From Deltaproteobacteria bacterium (GTDB taxonomy: Bacteria; Desulfobacterota; Desulfuromonadia; Geobacterales; Geobacteraceae): a DNA stretch of 64,000 nucleotides. Position 1 is the stretch's first letter. The number at the start of each line of letters is the position of its first letter. The position numbers were made by a program, and so were the translations under genes. Location: the NCBI GenBank assembly GCA_021847245.1, contig JAJZUC010000003.1, forward strand, positions 46,794 through 110,793, given 5' to 3'. Under the pieces are notes generated by a model. That model had not been told where the DNA came from. It saw nothing but the letters and a program-made list of their open reading frames with translations, and ran no database searches. Of this stretch, positions 1 to 9,672 are shown in pieces.

Positions 1-939
1 CCCCCAAGGCGGATTCTTTCCCGAACCCCAGATCATAGCGGGCCTGCCGATGGGATTGCATGCGGTGCCGCGGACCGGCCGAGCGATCTGCAGGCGGTAG
101 TTGCTCTTCACGAGGATCGGGGTGATGACCCCGCCCGAGGAGCACTGGTTGATGCCTGTATCGAACAGGAGCGATTCACGCCCCAGCTTGAAGAGCATCC
201 TCGCGGCGAGTCCGGCGTTGACGCTCAGCGGGTCGCTGGAGTCCACGCTCCCGGTCAAGGGATAGAAGGAGCCCCACGACCCCATGCACCAGAACAGAGG
301 GTCGATGGGGTTGGTGACCGTGGCAGCTACGCTGTCGGCAACGCAGGCGACCTGGGAAACGGGGTTGGCGAACAGGAGCGCCTCCGGATTGATGATGAAG
401 GAGAGGCTGTCATCGTTCCACATGGGGTCCACCTCCGTCATGTAGGCGAGATCGAATCCCCCCTGCTCGGCGCAGGGAAAGTCCATAAAGAGCTTCAGGA
501 TCGACCAGGCCGGGAAGGTATAGTAGTGGGCCTGCTGGAACGAGTAAGCGTTGTCACTGTAGGCCGGCCCGTTGGAAGTGCCGGAGGAAAACCCCGGTTT
601 CGGGTTGTCCATGCCGGTCCCCAGGATCGGAAAGCAGTAAGGGTCCTTCACCGTTTCGATCATCCGGGCATGTTCCCAGAAGGCAACCGAGAGTCCGGCA
701 ATGATCCCCTGCTTGCTGTCGGGGCAGACACAGGTGGGAGTGGTGATGTTACCCGGGGCCGACTCCTGCCCCATGCCGAATGAGACGCTGCCGATCTGGG
801 CCGGGAACATGCACTGCCAGCAGATGTCGGTGACCGGGTTGATTGCTGTCCCCTTGCAGACGGTTGCGGCCTCGGTAAAGGCGGCGGGGAGTAATATCCC
901 GGCTGCAAGTGCCAGTAGGACGGTAAAGCGTCTTGTCAT
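1..939 (-). CDS. traU: TraU, F-type conjugative transfer protein (3' end outside window)
   Basis: TraU is a periplasmic, cysteine-rich protein needed for DNA transfer in F-type mating systems. I translated 313 codons from an ATG at 939 and the frame stays open to the window edge, so only a short C-terminal part is missing (the family is about 330 residues). The start gives a signal peptide (charged MTRR, then a leucine/alanine-rich stretch ending near residue 24). Many cysteines follow, including a Cys-Trp-Gln-Cys motif near residue 40, as expected for a disulfide-rich TraU. It lies directly downstream of traW, the same neighbour as in F and SXT/R391 systems. Remaining transfer genes (traF, traH, traG, relaxase) would be expected to the left, beyond the window. 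Confidence 0.88.
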   Translation of the reverse strand, partial: MTRRFTVLLALAAGILLPAAFTEAATVCKGTAINPVTDICWQCMFPAQIGSVSFGMGQESAPGNITTPTCVCPDSKQGIIAGLSVAFWEHARMIETVKDPYCFPILGTGMDNPKPGFSSGTSNGPAYSDNAYSFQQAHYYTFPAWSILKLFMDFPCAEQGGFDLAYMTEVDPMWNDDSLSFIINPEALLFANPVSQVACVADSVAATVTNPIDPLFWCMGSWGSFYPLTGSVDSSDPLSVNAGLAARMLFKLGRESLLFDTGINQCSSGGVITPILVKSNYRLQIARPVRGTACNPIGRPAMIWGSGKNPPWG

Positions 940-975
940 TTCATCTTCCTTTCTGCCTTCCGGAAACCTGACGGC

Positions 976-1575
976 TCATCGCGGCACCGCGAATTCGTTG
1001 ACTACCATGACTTTTCCCTCCTGCCTGACAATCGAAGGGACCGCCTCCAACCGCAGCCGATCGACGATCGCGCCGTCGGCATAGAACAGGGGGACGTCGA
1101 GCCTCTTTCCCAGGCTCCGGTAATAGCCCTCGGTGAGAAGAAGCATCACGTCGATGCGTCCGTTGTATTCCGACGATGCGAACCATTTCACCTGCGCCGG
1201 ATCGTTCCCGTTTATCACTACCAGGGTCTTGGTGAAGGTGATGTAATCGAGAGGGTTGAAGGTGTACCCTTGTGGGTAGAGTACGCCCCCCTTGCCGTCC
1301 GGAATATCCGTCGCCAGGGTCCAGGTCATGTCCACCGGAAACCTTCTGTCCTTGGCAGCGCGTGGCAGGAGCACCCGATCCTGCGGACCGTCGTAGTCTT
1401 CGATAGCCTTCCTTCTTACGACCTTGCTCCAGTCGACGCCTTTCGCCCGCTGCTCGATCTCGGTCAGGGCGTCCCGCTCGGCGATCTGGTATGTCGCTCC
1501 GACCGTACTCAGGTTTCTGGCATCGGTTGTGGTCGCCACGAACAGCGCCGTTGCCATGACGATAACGCCCTTCAT
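976..1575 (-). CDS. traW: TraW, F-type conjugative pilus assembly protein
   Basis: The protein is 199 residues, the usual size for TraW, a periplasmic protein that works with TrbC and TraU in pilus extension. The ATG overlaps the traN stop codon (TGATG), which suggests translational coupling. The first 20 residues form a signal peptide (MKGVIVMATALFVA). The central Leu-Tyr-Pro-Gly/Gln and Asn-Pro-Leu stretch, followed by a block predicted to contain an Asn-Gly-Asn-Asp motif, matches the family pattern as I recall it. No separate trbC is visible nearby. Function is assigned from family resemblance and from position between traN and traU. Confidence 0.82.
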   Translation of the reverse strand: MKGVIVMATALFVATTTDARNLSTVGATYQIAERDALTEIEQRAKGVDWSKVVRRKAIEDYDGPQDRVLLPRAAKDRRFPVDMTWTLATDIPDGKGGVLYPQGYTFNPLDYITFTKTLVVINGNDPAQVKWFASSEYNGRIDVMLLLTEGYYRSLGKRLDVPLFYADGAIVDRLRLEAVPSIVRQEGKVMVVNEFAVPR

Positions 1576-4500
1576 CAGTTGGCCCCCGTCGTTGCCTGGA
1601 ATTTCTGCTCCACCCGGTTCTGGATCGATGTCTGGGCTCCCTGGATTTTCGTCGCCAGGTCCTTCTGGATGTCGCCGAAGTACTCCGAGAGGTCGATGCG
1701 GGAGAAATCCAGCGACTGGAACTCGTCCGGGGTGAAGCCACGGCAATTGGGGGAGCTGGGTGAACCCCAGGCGCCGTCCGCTCCGAACGACTGCAGTTGA
1801 GGCCGCCCCTGCTCGTGGATTATCCGCGCCATCTTGGTGTTGAAGCAGCAGTACCCCTTCGCCTTCTGGACGCAGCCGACCAGCGGCCACTTCTTCTCGC
1901 AGTAATCGCCGATGTAGTGGCAATCCTTGGACGCGGCCTGCATTCCGGTCTGGATGTCTCCCTGGTCGCAGCCGCTTCCCATGAGGACCTTCATGACCAC
2001 CATGACGACGATCGCCACGGCGATCGTGGCCGGATTCAGCAACGCTCCCACGTATGCCTGCAGGCCGGAACCGATTGCCGCGGCTCCAGTGGTTCCGCTT
2101 GCCGCGGCCGTGGACACGCCGGTGGCGACGGCGCCGCTTACGGTCGTGGTGCCGGTTGCGGTCACGATGCCAACCGATGTTGTGCCGACCAGGGGGGTGA
2201 GGGTGGCCGCTCCGCTCGTAACCAGATTCGAGTAGTAGGCCACCTGGCCGATTTCGTAGGCGGTCTGGATGCCGTTGGCGACCATGGAGATGTTGCTCCC
2301 CATGTCGTCCGTGCCGATGCTGTCGCTTTCGCAGCAGTTGTTGATCATCCCCACGGTGAGTCCAGGCGGCCGGCAGCGGGAAGCCTTGCCGTTGAAGACG
2401 AAGAGCTGGTCGAGGCAGTTGCCGTTCTGGTCCCGCTGGCCGTCGTCCTGCATCATCGACTCGTCCATGATCGTCGTCTCTTCGGTACCGCTAGTCCCTG
2501 CGGTGAAGCACTGATTAGGCGAGCACTGCATGGCCCCGTTGTTGTCCATGCAGGTGTACTGGGTCCCGAGGGGACAGGTGTTCATTCCCAGGAAGCAGCT
2601 ATGGACCGTCGTATTGTAGATTCCGTCGCCGGTGCAGATCGGCACCGCCTCGCATTTCTCGACGGGAAGGCCGTTGTAAGCAGTCCCGGTCGGACAGTCG
2701 TGCTGCGCCTCGGAAACGCACTTGTCGAGAGTGCCGGAAAAGGCCACGGTCGCCGCCTGCGAAAAGCCGTCAGGCTTGGGGCACGAGACCGCTTGCAGAC
2801 ATTTGAAATCCGGCTGGCTCCAGGCATAGGAGCCGCAGTTTCTCGTCAGGGCGCCGAGACAGAGATTGAACGTGGCGTCGTAGACCCCGGAGGAACAGAC
2901 CGGCGCCGAATAGCAGACATTGGCGCCGCTGTCGAAGGCATAGGTGCCGCAGTCCTTCGTCACGGTCGCCTCGCAGACATCCGTCCCGGTGTTGAGGACA
3001 CCTCCCGGACAGGAAGGTGACTTGACGCAGGTGTTCGATGCGGTGTCGAGGCGAAAGCCGTCGTCGCAGAGCAGGGAGGCCGGGGCGTAACAGGTATGGG
3101 TCGTGCTGTCGAAGGAACCGGAGGGACAGGTCGGGTTCTGGTAGCAGACGCTTCCCGACAGGGTGTAGCCGGCATTGCAGGCGTTTACCGGGGCGGAACA
3201 AATATAAAGGCCGGACTGGGTGCAGTCGGTGATGCCGGTCTGGTTCCCCCATTGGGTAGTTATCGTTACGCATTGGGTAGTGGTGGGGGGAGCCGTGAGC
3301 GTATAGCCCGCGGGGCACGAAACGAACTCCGACAGGTCGGCGCTTGCCGCCGCGCCGGTCGTGTAGGACTTGGAAGCGGGGTATCGCACCTCTCCGGAAC
3401 AGGAGTAGTAGGTGTAGTAGCTTCCACTCTCCCAGTCATAAGCCTGGGTCGGACACCCCATGCAGTAGGGAGACCCTGAATCGTAATCGTAGAACAGGGT
3501 GTAGCCGGGATCGCAGTAGGGGGAGTAATAGTCGTAGTTCCAGTCGAAGATGGTGGCGACCACGGTGAGGGTGTTGCCGCTCCTGGTCTGGGTCAGGTCC
3601 GTTCCGGCCCGGCACCACCCATTCCAGTGCGGCCGGTCGCAGCCGCAGTTTCCAGCGCCACCCCAGGCGCACTCCTTTTTGAGCACGACCTGGCCGTTCT
3701 GCAGGATGAAGTCGAAGCTGAGACTGTCGAGAGCCGGCGGAGAGGTCGAGTACTGGGTTATTCCGGTGCTCGTGTTTCCTCTGGCCTTGTACTTGATGAT
3801 CTCCGTCTTGCCGGTGATCGGTTGGGTGTATCCGGTGATGGTGGTTGCCGACGTTTCGCACCGGTTGGTGATGCCGTTGAACGATGTGCCGCTCGGGCAG
3901 ACCGGCTGCATCTCGCAGCGTCCGGTCGTGGCGCTGTAGTTGTACCCGGACGGGCACGAGATGGTGTACTGCTTCGTGCACAGGTCGTATGCGGGATTGT
4001 AGGATCCGGATGAGCAGACGGGAGAGCGCTGGCACTGTCCGGTGGCGGAGTTGTAGGAATAGCCATTGGCGGAGTCGCAGACCGGCATCCAGGCACGTTC
4101 GCACCGGTCACTGCTGGCGATGAACGAACCGCCGTCGTTGCATGTGGCGGACTTCACGCAGCGGTCGTAGGTTGGACTCGAGCTGTTGCCGTCGTAGGAG
4201 TATCCGGTCGGGCAGTCGTTCTGGACTAGCTTCTCGCAACGGTCGGTTACCGGATTGAATAGTCCGTTTTCCGGGCAATCGATCGACCGAACGCACTTGT
4301 CCAACGACGGATCGTAGCTGTAGCCGCTCCCACAGGTGACGACGGCATCGGCTTGGCACATGTCCCGCGAGGTGTTCAAAGCGGAACCGCTGGGACAGAT
4401 CGGGGCGGAATAGGTCTCCACGCAGTTGACGGACCCTACGGGACAGAAGAGCCCTTGGGTCGTCTGGATGCAGTTGGCTATCTCCCCCGGGTCGGCGGCG

Positions 4501-5243
4501 TAGCCGTTGTTGTTGAGATCCTGGCCGCAGACCGGCTTCGAGAGATCGGGACCACTCGTTCCGGTCGTCGGAGGTGTAGTGGTCGTGCCGTCTCCCGTTT
4601 GCGGAGGCGAAAACGAGGCGGCGCAATCGAGCACCCCGTCGAACTGGACGATCTGCCCGCTCCTCGTCCCGTCAAGCCCGCTCGTCCATTTGCCGTCTCC
4701 GCCCATGACGACTGCCTGCGGGTCCTGTCCGCTGTACACTGGAGAAGCCCAGTTAGTGTAGGAAAGCGCGGAGCCGTCAACAGTGGTGAAACCGCTCGCG
4801 CCGTATTCCTTCCAGGCGTCAAGGTAGGTGCTTTTGGGCGTGGAGGCGCTTCCCAGGTACTTGCCGTACTGAGTGAGGATGAACTTCTCAGTGTCGGCGC
4901 TGTCGATCTTCACCGGCTTTGCAGCTCCGAACTTGCCGAGCGAGAGGAGATTTTTCAGGGAGCCGGTGCTGTCGCCGGTCATGGTGTAGGCCCTGGTGAT
5001 GTTGGCCGAGAAGTCGAAGAAAGTCTCCGTTTCGGAGGTGCCGCCGGTCGCCGCCGATTTTGCGATGGCGTAGGTCTTGCCGTTGTACGAGACGAAGGAG
5101 ACGAGGGTGTCGCTGTAGCGGATCGTCGTGTTCGGGTTGATCTGATCCTGGCAGCTCACCGCGGCGAGGGCCGTCCGGGGGATGCCGCTGAGGGAGACGA
5201 TCAGGGTTGCATGGATCATGGCGTATAGGATTCGGAACATCAT
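1575..5243 (-). CDS. traN: TraN, mating-pair stabilisation protein, unusually long and cysteine-rich
   Basis: TraN is an outer-membrane protein that stabilises donor-recipient contact. This protein is 1,222 residues, about twice the 602 of F TraN. A signal peptide ends near residue 28. Residues about 230-480 and 690-900 contain tandem modules of the form Cys-x-Ser/Gly followed by Tyr/Phe-x(3-8)-Cys, each roughly 20-35 residues. The last 320 residues carry the TraN hallmarks: a Phe-x-Gly-Lys-x(3)-Cys-Arg motif then Asn-Cys-Cys, a hydrophobic alanine/glycine-rich segment, and a terminal Tyr-Cys-Cys-Phe plus Glu-Gln-Gly-Arg block followed by Asn-Cys-Arg-Gly. The extra length is nearly all cysteine modules. 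It is followed by traW with overlapping codons. Confidence 0.88.
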   Translation of the reverse strand: MMFRILYAMIHATLIVSLSGIPRTALAAVSCQDQINPNTTIRYSDTLVSFVSYNGKTYAIAKSAATGGTSETETFFDFSANITRAYTMTGDSTGSLKNLLSLGKFGAAKPVKIDSADTEKFILTQYGKYLGSASTPKSTYLDAWKEYGASGFTTVDGSALSYTNWASPVYSGQDPQAVVMGGDGKWTSGLDGTRSGQIVQFDGVLDCAASFSPPQTGDGTTTTPPTTGTSGPDLSKPVCGQDLNNNGYAADPGEIANCIQTTQGLFCPVGSVNCVETYSAPICPSGSALNTSRDMCQADAVVTCGSGYSYDPSLDKCVRSIDCPENGLFNPVTDRCEKLVQNDCPTGYSYDGNSSSPTYDRCVKSATCNDGGSFIASSDRCERAWMPVCDSANGYSYNSATGQCQRSPVCSSGSYNPAYDLCTKQYTISCPSGYNYSATTGRCEMQPVCPSGTSFNGITNRCETSATTITGYTQPITGKTEIIKYKARGNTSTGITQYSTSPPALDSLSFDFILQNGQVVLKKECAWGGAGNCGCDRPHWNGWCRAGTDLTQTRSGNTLTVVATIFDWNYDYYSPYCDPGYTLFYDYDSGSPYCMGCPTQAYDWESGSYYTYYSCSGEVRYPASKSYTTGAAASADLSEFVSCPAGYTLTAPPTTTQCVTITTQWGNQTGITDCTQSGLYICSAPVNACNAGYTLSGSVCYQNPTCPSGSFDSTTHTCYAPASLLCDDGFRLDTASNTCVKSPSCPGGVLNTGTDVCEATVTKDCGTYAFDSGANVCYSAPVCSSGVYDATFNLCLGALTRNCGSYAWSQPDFKCLQAVSCPKPDGFSQAATVAFSGTLDKCVSEAQHDCPTGTAYNGLPVEKCEAVPICTGDGIYNTTVHSCFLGMNTCPLGTQYTCMDNNGAMQCSPNQCFTAGTSGTEETTIMDESMMQDDGQRDQNGNCLDQLFVFNGKASRCRPPGLTVGMINNCCESDSIGTDDMGSNISMVANGIQTAYEIGQVAYYSNLVTSGAATLTPLVGTTSVGIVTATGTTTVSGAVATGVSTAAASGTTGAAAIGSGLQAYVGALLNPATIAVAIVVMVVMKVLMGSGCDQGDIQTGMQAASKDCHYIGDYCEKKWPLVGCVQKAKGYCCFNTKMARIIHEQGRPQLQSFGADGAWGSPSSPNCRGFTPDEFQSLDFSRIDLSEYFGDIQKDLATKIQGAQTSIQNRVEQKFQATTGAN

Positions 5244-5259
5244 GCTGTCTCACCTCGAC

Positions 5260-7257
5260 CTACAGCGGTTTCTTTGCGCCGGTGGTGCAGATGGTGTCTT
5301 TCCCCGCCGTCCGGAGCGTCTGGATGATTGTCGCCGCCTCGTTGAAATCGTTGATGCACTGGCAGTCCTTGACGATCTCTTCCCCCGGACCTGCGGGACA
5401 GACGTTGTTGCGGTCGCACACCCGGTAGAAGAAGTCGTATGAGGTCGCGGGATTCCTCATCTCCGTGACATCGCCCGATACCGTCACCTGGGTGTCGTTC
5501 TTGGGTTTTCTGGTCTTGCAGGCATGTTCGCAGGTGGCGGACTGGTCGCGTCCGGGAAGGGCGAAGTTGCCGTTCGCATCGCTCCAGCCTCCGGACGTGA
5601 GGCGTTTGTCCTGGAAGTCGAGGCTAGTGGTGTTGTCGGTGACGGTCGTGGCGACCTTGCCGAACCTGGTTCCGATGGCCGAAAAATCGTATGCCTGGTT
5701 GCCGCAGACATAGGTGCGCTTCTTTTGCCACCAGTTGCGGCAGATGGTGTTGGTCCCCACCTGGCCGATGAACTGCCGGCAACTGGGAAGTGGAGTGAGC
5801 CCGGTGGCGTTGAAGTTCAGCATGGTCTGAACACCGTCGACAGATTCGTTCTGCAGTCGGCAATCCGGGTCGTTCTCGAGCGTCGCGCACTGGTTGTCCA
5901 CCCCTTCGCCGTACTGGTCCTCTTTTATCTGGATGTAGTAGCTCCAGTTGTACGTCGGAAACTGGGCGCCGGAAGCCGGACAGACAACGCTGGTCTGGAT
6001 GGCGGTGTCGAAGCCGTTAACTATCCCGTCTGCCGAGCCGGAGCCGGAGGAACAGCCAGGGCCGGATATGTTGGATAGAGTGAGGTTCGCCTGCATCATC
6101 TTTTCCAGCCGGTTCGGGTCGGGCGGAGTAAGAATGATGTCTTTTATGGTATGCCAGCCGTTTCCGCCAGGATTGTCACCGCAGTTGGAATGGGCCGTCC
6201 CGAGACCGCCGGGGCCGGTATCGACGTACTGCATCTGATATTCGGAATCGCTCACCTTGTGGACCTTTATGTAGACCAGGTGGTCGGTGCAGAGCTGGCC
6301 GGTCCCCGAGTCATTGATCGTCCGGACCGTTGTCTGCACCGCGCCGTTGCGCGTCACGGTGCAGGCGCTCATCTTGCCGCTTGCCTGGGTGGAGGCGCCG
6401 GAATTGGAGATCAGGTAGTAAAGGCTCTTCGGGTCAGTGGACTGGGCGATGGCGGCGTTGTCCCTGGCCGCGGTCAATCCGGCCCAGTTGGTGTAGTAGC
6501 CGCTCAGGGTGCTTACGGTCGGCGATGAGGCCAGCGAATTGATGGAGCCGGAGGCGGTCGTCGAGTTGCCGGTTACGCGGCCGAAGTAGTCGATCGTCGT
6601 GAGGTCGTAGTTGACGCTGGTGATGGTGAAGGCGGAATTGCCATTATGGATGGCATTGACGATTCCCCCTCCCAGGCCCTGGAGGATCACCGCGCTGTTC
6701 GCCCAGACGAGGTTGCTGCCGCAGCTCTGATTGATGCAGTAGCAGCCCCCCAAGTCGGTGATCGATGCGGCGGAATCGGCGATTTTTCCGTCGGGACCGG
6801 CCGTCCACTTGAAATACTGGCAATGGTTCCAGGTCCCCGGATCGCAGGCGATATAACCGTTGCCGCAGACCCCTGAAACCGCTCTCGGAAGGGTGTAGAC
6901 GTAATCGAACGTTCCGTTGGTGTCGAGGTCCTGGCTGACGATGACCTTCTGCAGATCGCCGGTCCCTGCCGGCTGGATGAAGACCTCCAGGAATTTCGCC
7001 GAAGAGGGCGAGGTGATGTTCGCCTGGAAACTCTGTGAACCGTCCACGGTCTGCAAGAGCTTCGTCGGGCTCGTCAACGGCTGGGAGATGCTCTGGTTCG
7101 ACCCGTCCTGGCTCCCGAAACGGGAAAGCGCAGTCTGCGCGGAGCCCGTCCCGGCACTCTTGGCGTCGTCGTATGTTCCTCCCAGGGCGTTGCCGGCCAT
7201 GACTGTTGCCATAACGCTAATCGCCGCGATATTTCCTGACCATCTCCCTAATCGCAT
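5260..7257 (-). CDS. TraN-associated cysteine-rich secreted protein of the transfer operon
   Basis: This 665-residue protein starts at an ATG at 7257, inside the end of traC, because that start gives a clean signal peptide (MRLGRWSGN followed by an alanine/valine-rich stretch). The mature part holds many cysteines, including a Cys-Tyr-Cys-Ile-Asn-Gln-Ser-Cys motif and a Cys-Gln-rich C-terminal half. From memory it resembles the first part of long TraN-annotated proteins in some integrative elements, so it may be a split or paralogous N-terminal half of TraN. The sequence alone does not settle this. Position between traC and traN, and the shared strand and close spacing, make a role in mating-pair formation likely. 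Function otherwise unknown. Confidence 0.6.
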   Translation of the reverse strand: MRLGRWSGNIAAISVMATVMAGNALGGTYDDAKSAGTGSAQTALSRFGSQDGSNQSISQPLTSPTKLLQTVDGSQSFQANITSPSSAKFLEVFIQPAGTGDLQKVIVSQDLDTNGTFDYVYTLPRAVSGVCGNGYIACDPGTWNHCQYFKWTAGPDGKIADSAASITDLGGCYCINQSCGSNLVWANSAVILQGLGGGIVNAIHNGNSAFTITSVNYDLTTIDYFGRVTGNSTTASGSINSLASSPTVSTLSGYYTNWAGLTAARDNAAIAQSTDPKSLYYLISNSGASTQASGKMSACTVTRNGAVQTTVRTINDSGTGQLCTDHLVYIKVHKVSDSEYQMQYVDTGPGGLGTAHSNCGDNPGGNGWHTIKDIILTPPDPNRLEKMMQANLTLSNISGPGCSSGSGSADGIVNGFDTAIQTSVVCPASGAQFPTYNWSYYIQIKEDQYGEGVDNQCATLENDPDCRLQNESVDGVQTMLNFNATGLTPLPSCRQFIGQVGTNTICRNWWQKKRTYVCGNQAYDFSAIGTRFGKVATTVTDNTTSLDFQDKRLTSGGWSDANGNFALPGRDQSATCEHACKTRKPKNDTQVTVSGDVTEMRNPATSYDFFYRVCDRNNVCPAGPGEEIVKDCQCINDFNEAATIIQTLRTAGKDTICTTGAKKPL

Positions 7258-9670
7258 CCTCGTACCCCATGCCTCCATCTACCAGCTGCTCGATTTCCGT
7301 GATCTCGTCCGCATCCGACGTGAAGACGTAGTAGGAGAAGGGATCGACCGCCAGTCTCCCCACTCCCACGCCGTATGGCGTATCCATAAAGATCTCCGAG
7401 TACCTCGGCTTGGCGCTCTTGGTGGACTTGAGGATATCCATGGTGAAGTCGTCGTAGTCGAGCATCTTCTCGTTCCGCGCTTCCTCGAATGCTTTGGATT
7501 CGAGATAGAACTTGAAGGCGGAGTTCTCCCGGATGACGTTTCCGACGCCGCCGAAACGCTTCATGTCCAGTACCGACTGGGTGATGATGGTGAAACTGCC
7601 GCCGTACTTCCGTGCGCGGCGGTACCCTTCTTCGATGACTTCCTTCAGGGTCGAGCTCTCCCCCAGGAACTGCCAGGCCTCGTCGAACACTATCAACCGC
7701 CGGTCGGAACGGTCGGAGAGATAGAGGTCCTGGGTCACGGCATTGATCACCTGAAGGGTGACGACCCTGAAGAGCGACTTTTTCTGCACGAGCTGTTCGA
7801 GTTCGAGAACAACGAACTCGTCGTTGGCGATGTCGAAGGTGCTTCTGCCGTTGAAGAAGCGGCCGAACGGACCGTCACTCCGAAAATCCCCAAGATTGAA
7901 GGCGAGGCGGGCAGCCGCTTCCTTCACCTCGCCGCCGACGTTGGAATAGCGGTCGAAGTTGGACAGATACTCGTGGACGGTGTCGATCCCGGCGTCATTC
8001 CCTTCCTGCTGCCATGCCCAGCGGACCGCTTCCTTGATGAGGGTCATCTCGGTTTCGCTCGGGCTGGAGTTGCCGGAGGAGAAGATCATCTGCGCCACGA
8101 TCGGGGCGATGATTGGGATGTCGTGCTCCACGTCCACGATGTTCGTGAACGGGTTGAGGCAGACGTCCGAATCCTCCGAGAAATCCAGATAGCGGGCGCC
8201 GCACAGCATAGTCATCTTCTTGTAGGAGCCGCCGATGTCGATCACCCTCACCTTCGCTTTCAAGGCGTAGTAGTTGAAGAGGAGATAGTTGAGAAAGAAG
8301 CTCTTGCCGGCTCCGCTCTCCGCGCAAACCATCGCGTTGTGGTTGTTGACCCCCTTCTTGTGGAAGATGTCGAGGCCGAACAGTTGTCCCTTTCTGCCGG
8401 CAAAGAGCATCGCCGGCCGTCCCAGGCCCGAGAAGTCCCCCTGCACGGGCAGGGTGGCGGCAATGCTCCCAACCGGCATGATCTGGTCCCGGTCGAGTGT
8501 TTCGACGTTGCTCTTGATGTCGTAGAGGCCGAACGGAAGGGCGGAGATGAAGAGAATGGGGAGAATCCCCTTGTCCTCCTGCATCACGTATCCCTGTCCC
8601 TCCCACACCCGCTTGGCCCTGGTTACCGACTCGTTCACCAGCCATTCATCGCTGCCGTAGACCCAGAGCACTGGGATGATCTTGAAGAACTTCGTTCCCC
8701 GCTCCAGCTCGTCGGCCGCCCACATGTATTCTTCCTGCTTGCGGGCGAGGGATGGGGCGAAGGAACCGACCCCCTTCTGCTGGAGAACGAGGTTGCACTT
8801 GGTGTGGAGCTTCTGCTTCTGGTTCTTGAGGATGATGTTCAGGGTGAAAAAGAACGGCGTCCTGATCTGGTCCGAGTCGGTTGGCTGCCCCATGATCCCG
8901 CCGAAAAGCTTGTTAGTCTGGATCGGGTTTCCCTCTCGCGGGTAGGAGCGCGGCGTCACGCAGCGGAAGCACTTCGAGCCGAACTTCAACCGGGAGAAGC
9001 CGGTTTCGATCGGGGTGGCGAGGAGTACCTGCTTGCGGATCTCCTTGCGGTCGTCGTAGTGGCCGTTGTTTTCCGACGGGGTGTCGTTCATCATCCGGCG
9101 CAACCAATCGAGCAGTACCCCAGGCTCAACACTCCTGGGCGAAAGCCCGGCACCCTGGAGGATCTCCTGGACCGTCCCGTTGATCTCGTCGATGTTGACG
9201 TTCGGCAGTTCCCTGTCGGGGAATTTCACGGTGAAAAAGAGCCGGAAGTTGCGGATAGGTATCCCGGACAGATTCGGGAGGCCCTCGACCCCTGACAAAT
9301 AGAAATCGGAGACGTTTTCTGCGACATCCTGAATCAGCTCGCTTTTCCGGGACTTCATCGAGTTGAAGTCCTGGATGATCGGCGTGACGTTCGGGTCGGC
9401 GAAAAGGATGAACTGCATGATCGCCCCGTCGGGAAGATTGAGACGGAAAAGCCCCTCAAGCGTTCTCATGGTCGACTCTCCCGCAAAGACCAGCGGCGAG
9501 CACTCCCACATCATCCCCACGGTGTTGTCGATATTGATATAGAGCCGGGATTCAGGGCCGTAGGCTTCCCACGGCAGGTACTCGGCGAACCGGTCGCGCT
9601 CTGTCATGGCCCGCAGTCCCGCAACGGTGGCTCCGCCGTCTTTGCCGAAGATGAGATCGAACAGTCCCAC
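7217..9670 (-). CDS. traC: TraC, VirB4-type ATPase of the F-type transfer system
   Basis: TraC is the cytoplasmic ATPase that powers pilus assembly. The 817-residue length fits F TraC (about 875). The Walker A motif Glu-Ser-Gly-Ala-Gly-Lys-Ser is at residues 451-457 and the Walker B motif Val-Phe-Asp-Glu-Ala-Trp at 661-666. A TraC_F-type N-terminal region precedes the nucleotide-binding part, and the C-terminus has the family's Asp-Pro-Phe-Ser-Tyr-Tyr motif. The stop at 7217 lies 41 bases inside the next gene, so translation is likely coupled. It sits three bases downstream of traV. Confidence 0.93.
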   Translation of the reverse strand: MGLFDLIFGKDGGATVAGLRAMTERDRFAEYLPWEAYGPESRLYINIDNTVGMMWECSPLVFAGESTMRTLEGLFRLNLPDGAIMQFILFADPNVTPIIQDFNSMKSRKSELIQDVAENVSDFYLSGVEGLPNLSGIPIRNFRLFFTVKFPDRELPNVNIDEINGTVQEILQGAGLSPRSVEPGVLLDWLRRMMNDTPSENNGHYDDRKEIRKQVLLATPIETGFSRLKFGSKCFRCVTPRSYPREGNPIQTNKLFGGIMGQPTDSDQIRTPFFFTLNIILKNQKQKLHTKCNLVLQQKGVGSFAPSLARKQEEYMWAADELERGTKFFKIIPVLWVYGSDEWLVNESVTRAKRVWEGQGYVMQEDKGILPILFISALPFGLYDIKSNVETLDRDQIMPVGSIAATLPVQGDFSGLGRPAMLFAGRKGQLFGLDIFHKKGVNNHNAMVCAESGAGKSFFLNYLLFNYYALKAKVRVIDIGGSYKKMTMLCGARYLDFSEDSDVCLNPFTNIVDVEHDIPIIAPIVAQMIFSSGNSSPSETEMTLIKEAVRWAWQQEGNDAGIDTVHEYLSNFDRYSNVGGEVKEAAARLAFNLGDFRSDGPFGRFFNGRSTFDIANDEFVVLELEQLVQKKSLFRVVTLQVINAVTQDLYLSDRSDRRLIVFDEAWQFLGESSTLKEVIEEGYRRARKYGGSFTIITQSVLDMKRFGGVGNVIRENSAFKFYLESKAFEEARNEKMLDYDDFTMDILKSTKSAKPRYSEIFMDTPYGVGVGRLAVDPFSYYVFTSDADEITEIEQLVDGGMGYEDAIREMVRKYRGD

Positions 9671-9672
9671 GT

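Noticed and set aside
6917..9295. A 792-codon plus-strand frame
   Set aside because: It lies opposite traC. TraC has both Walker motifs and the operon context; the opposite frame has no ribosome site and a composition typical of GC-rich antisense.
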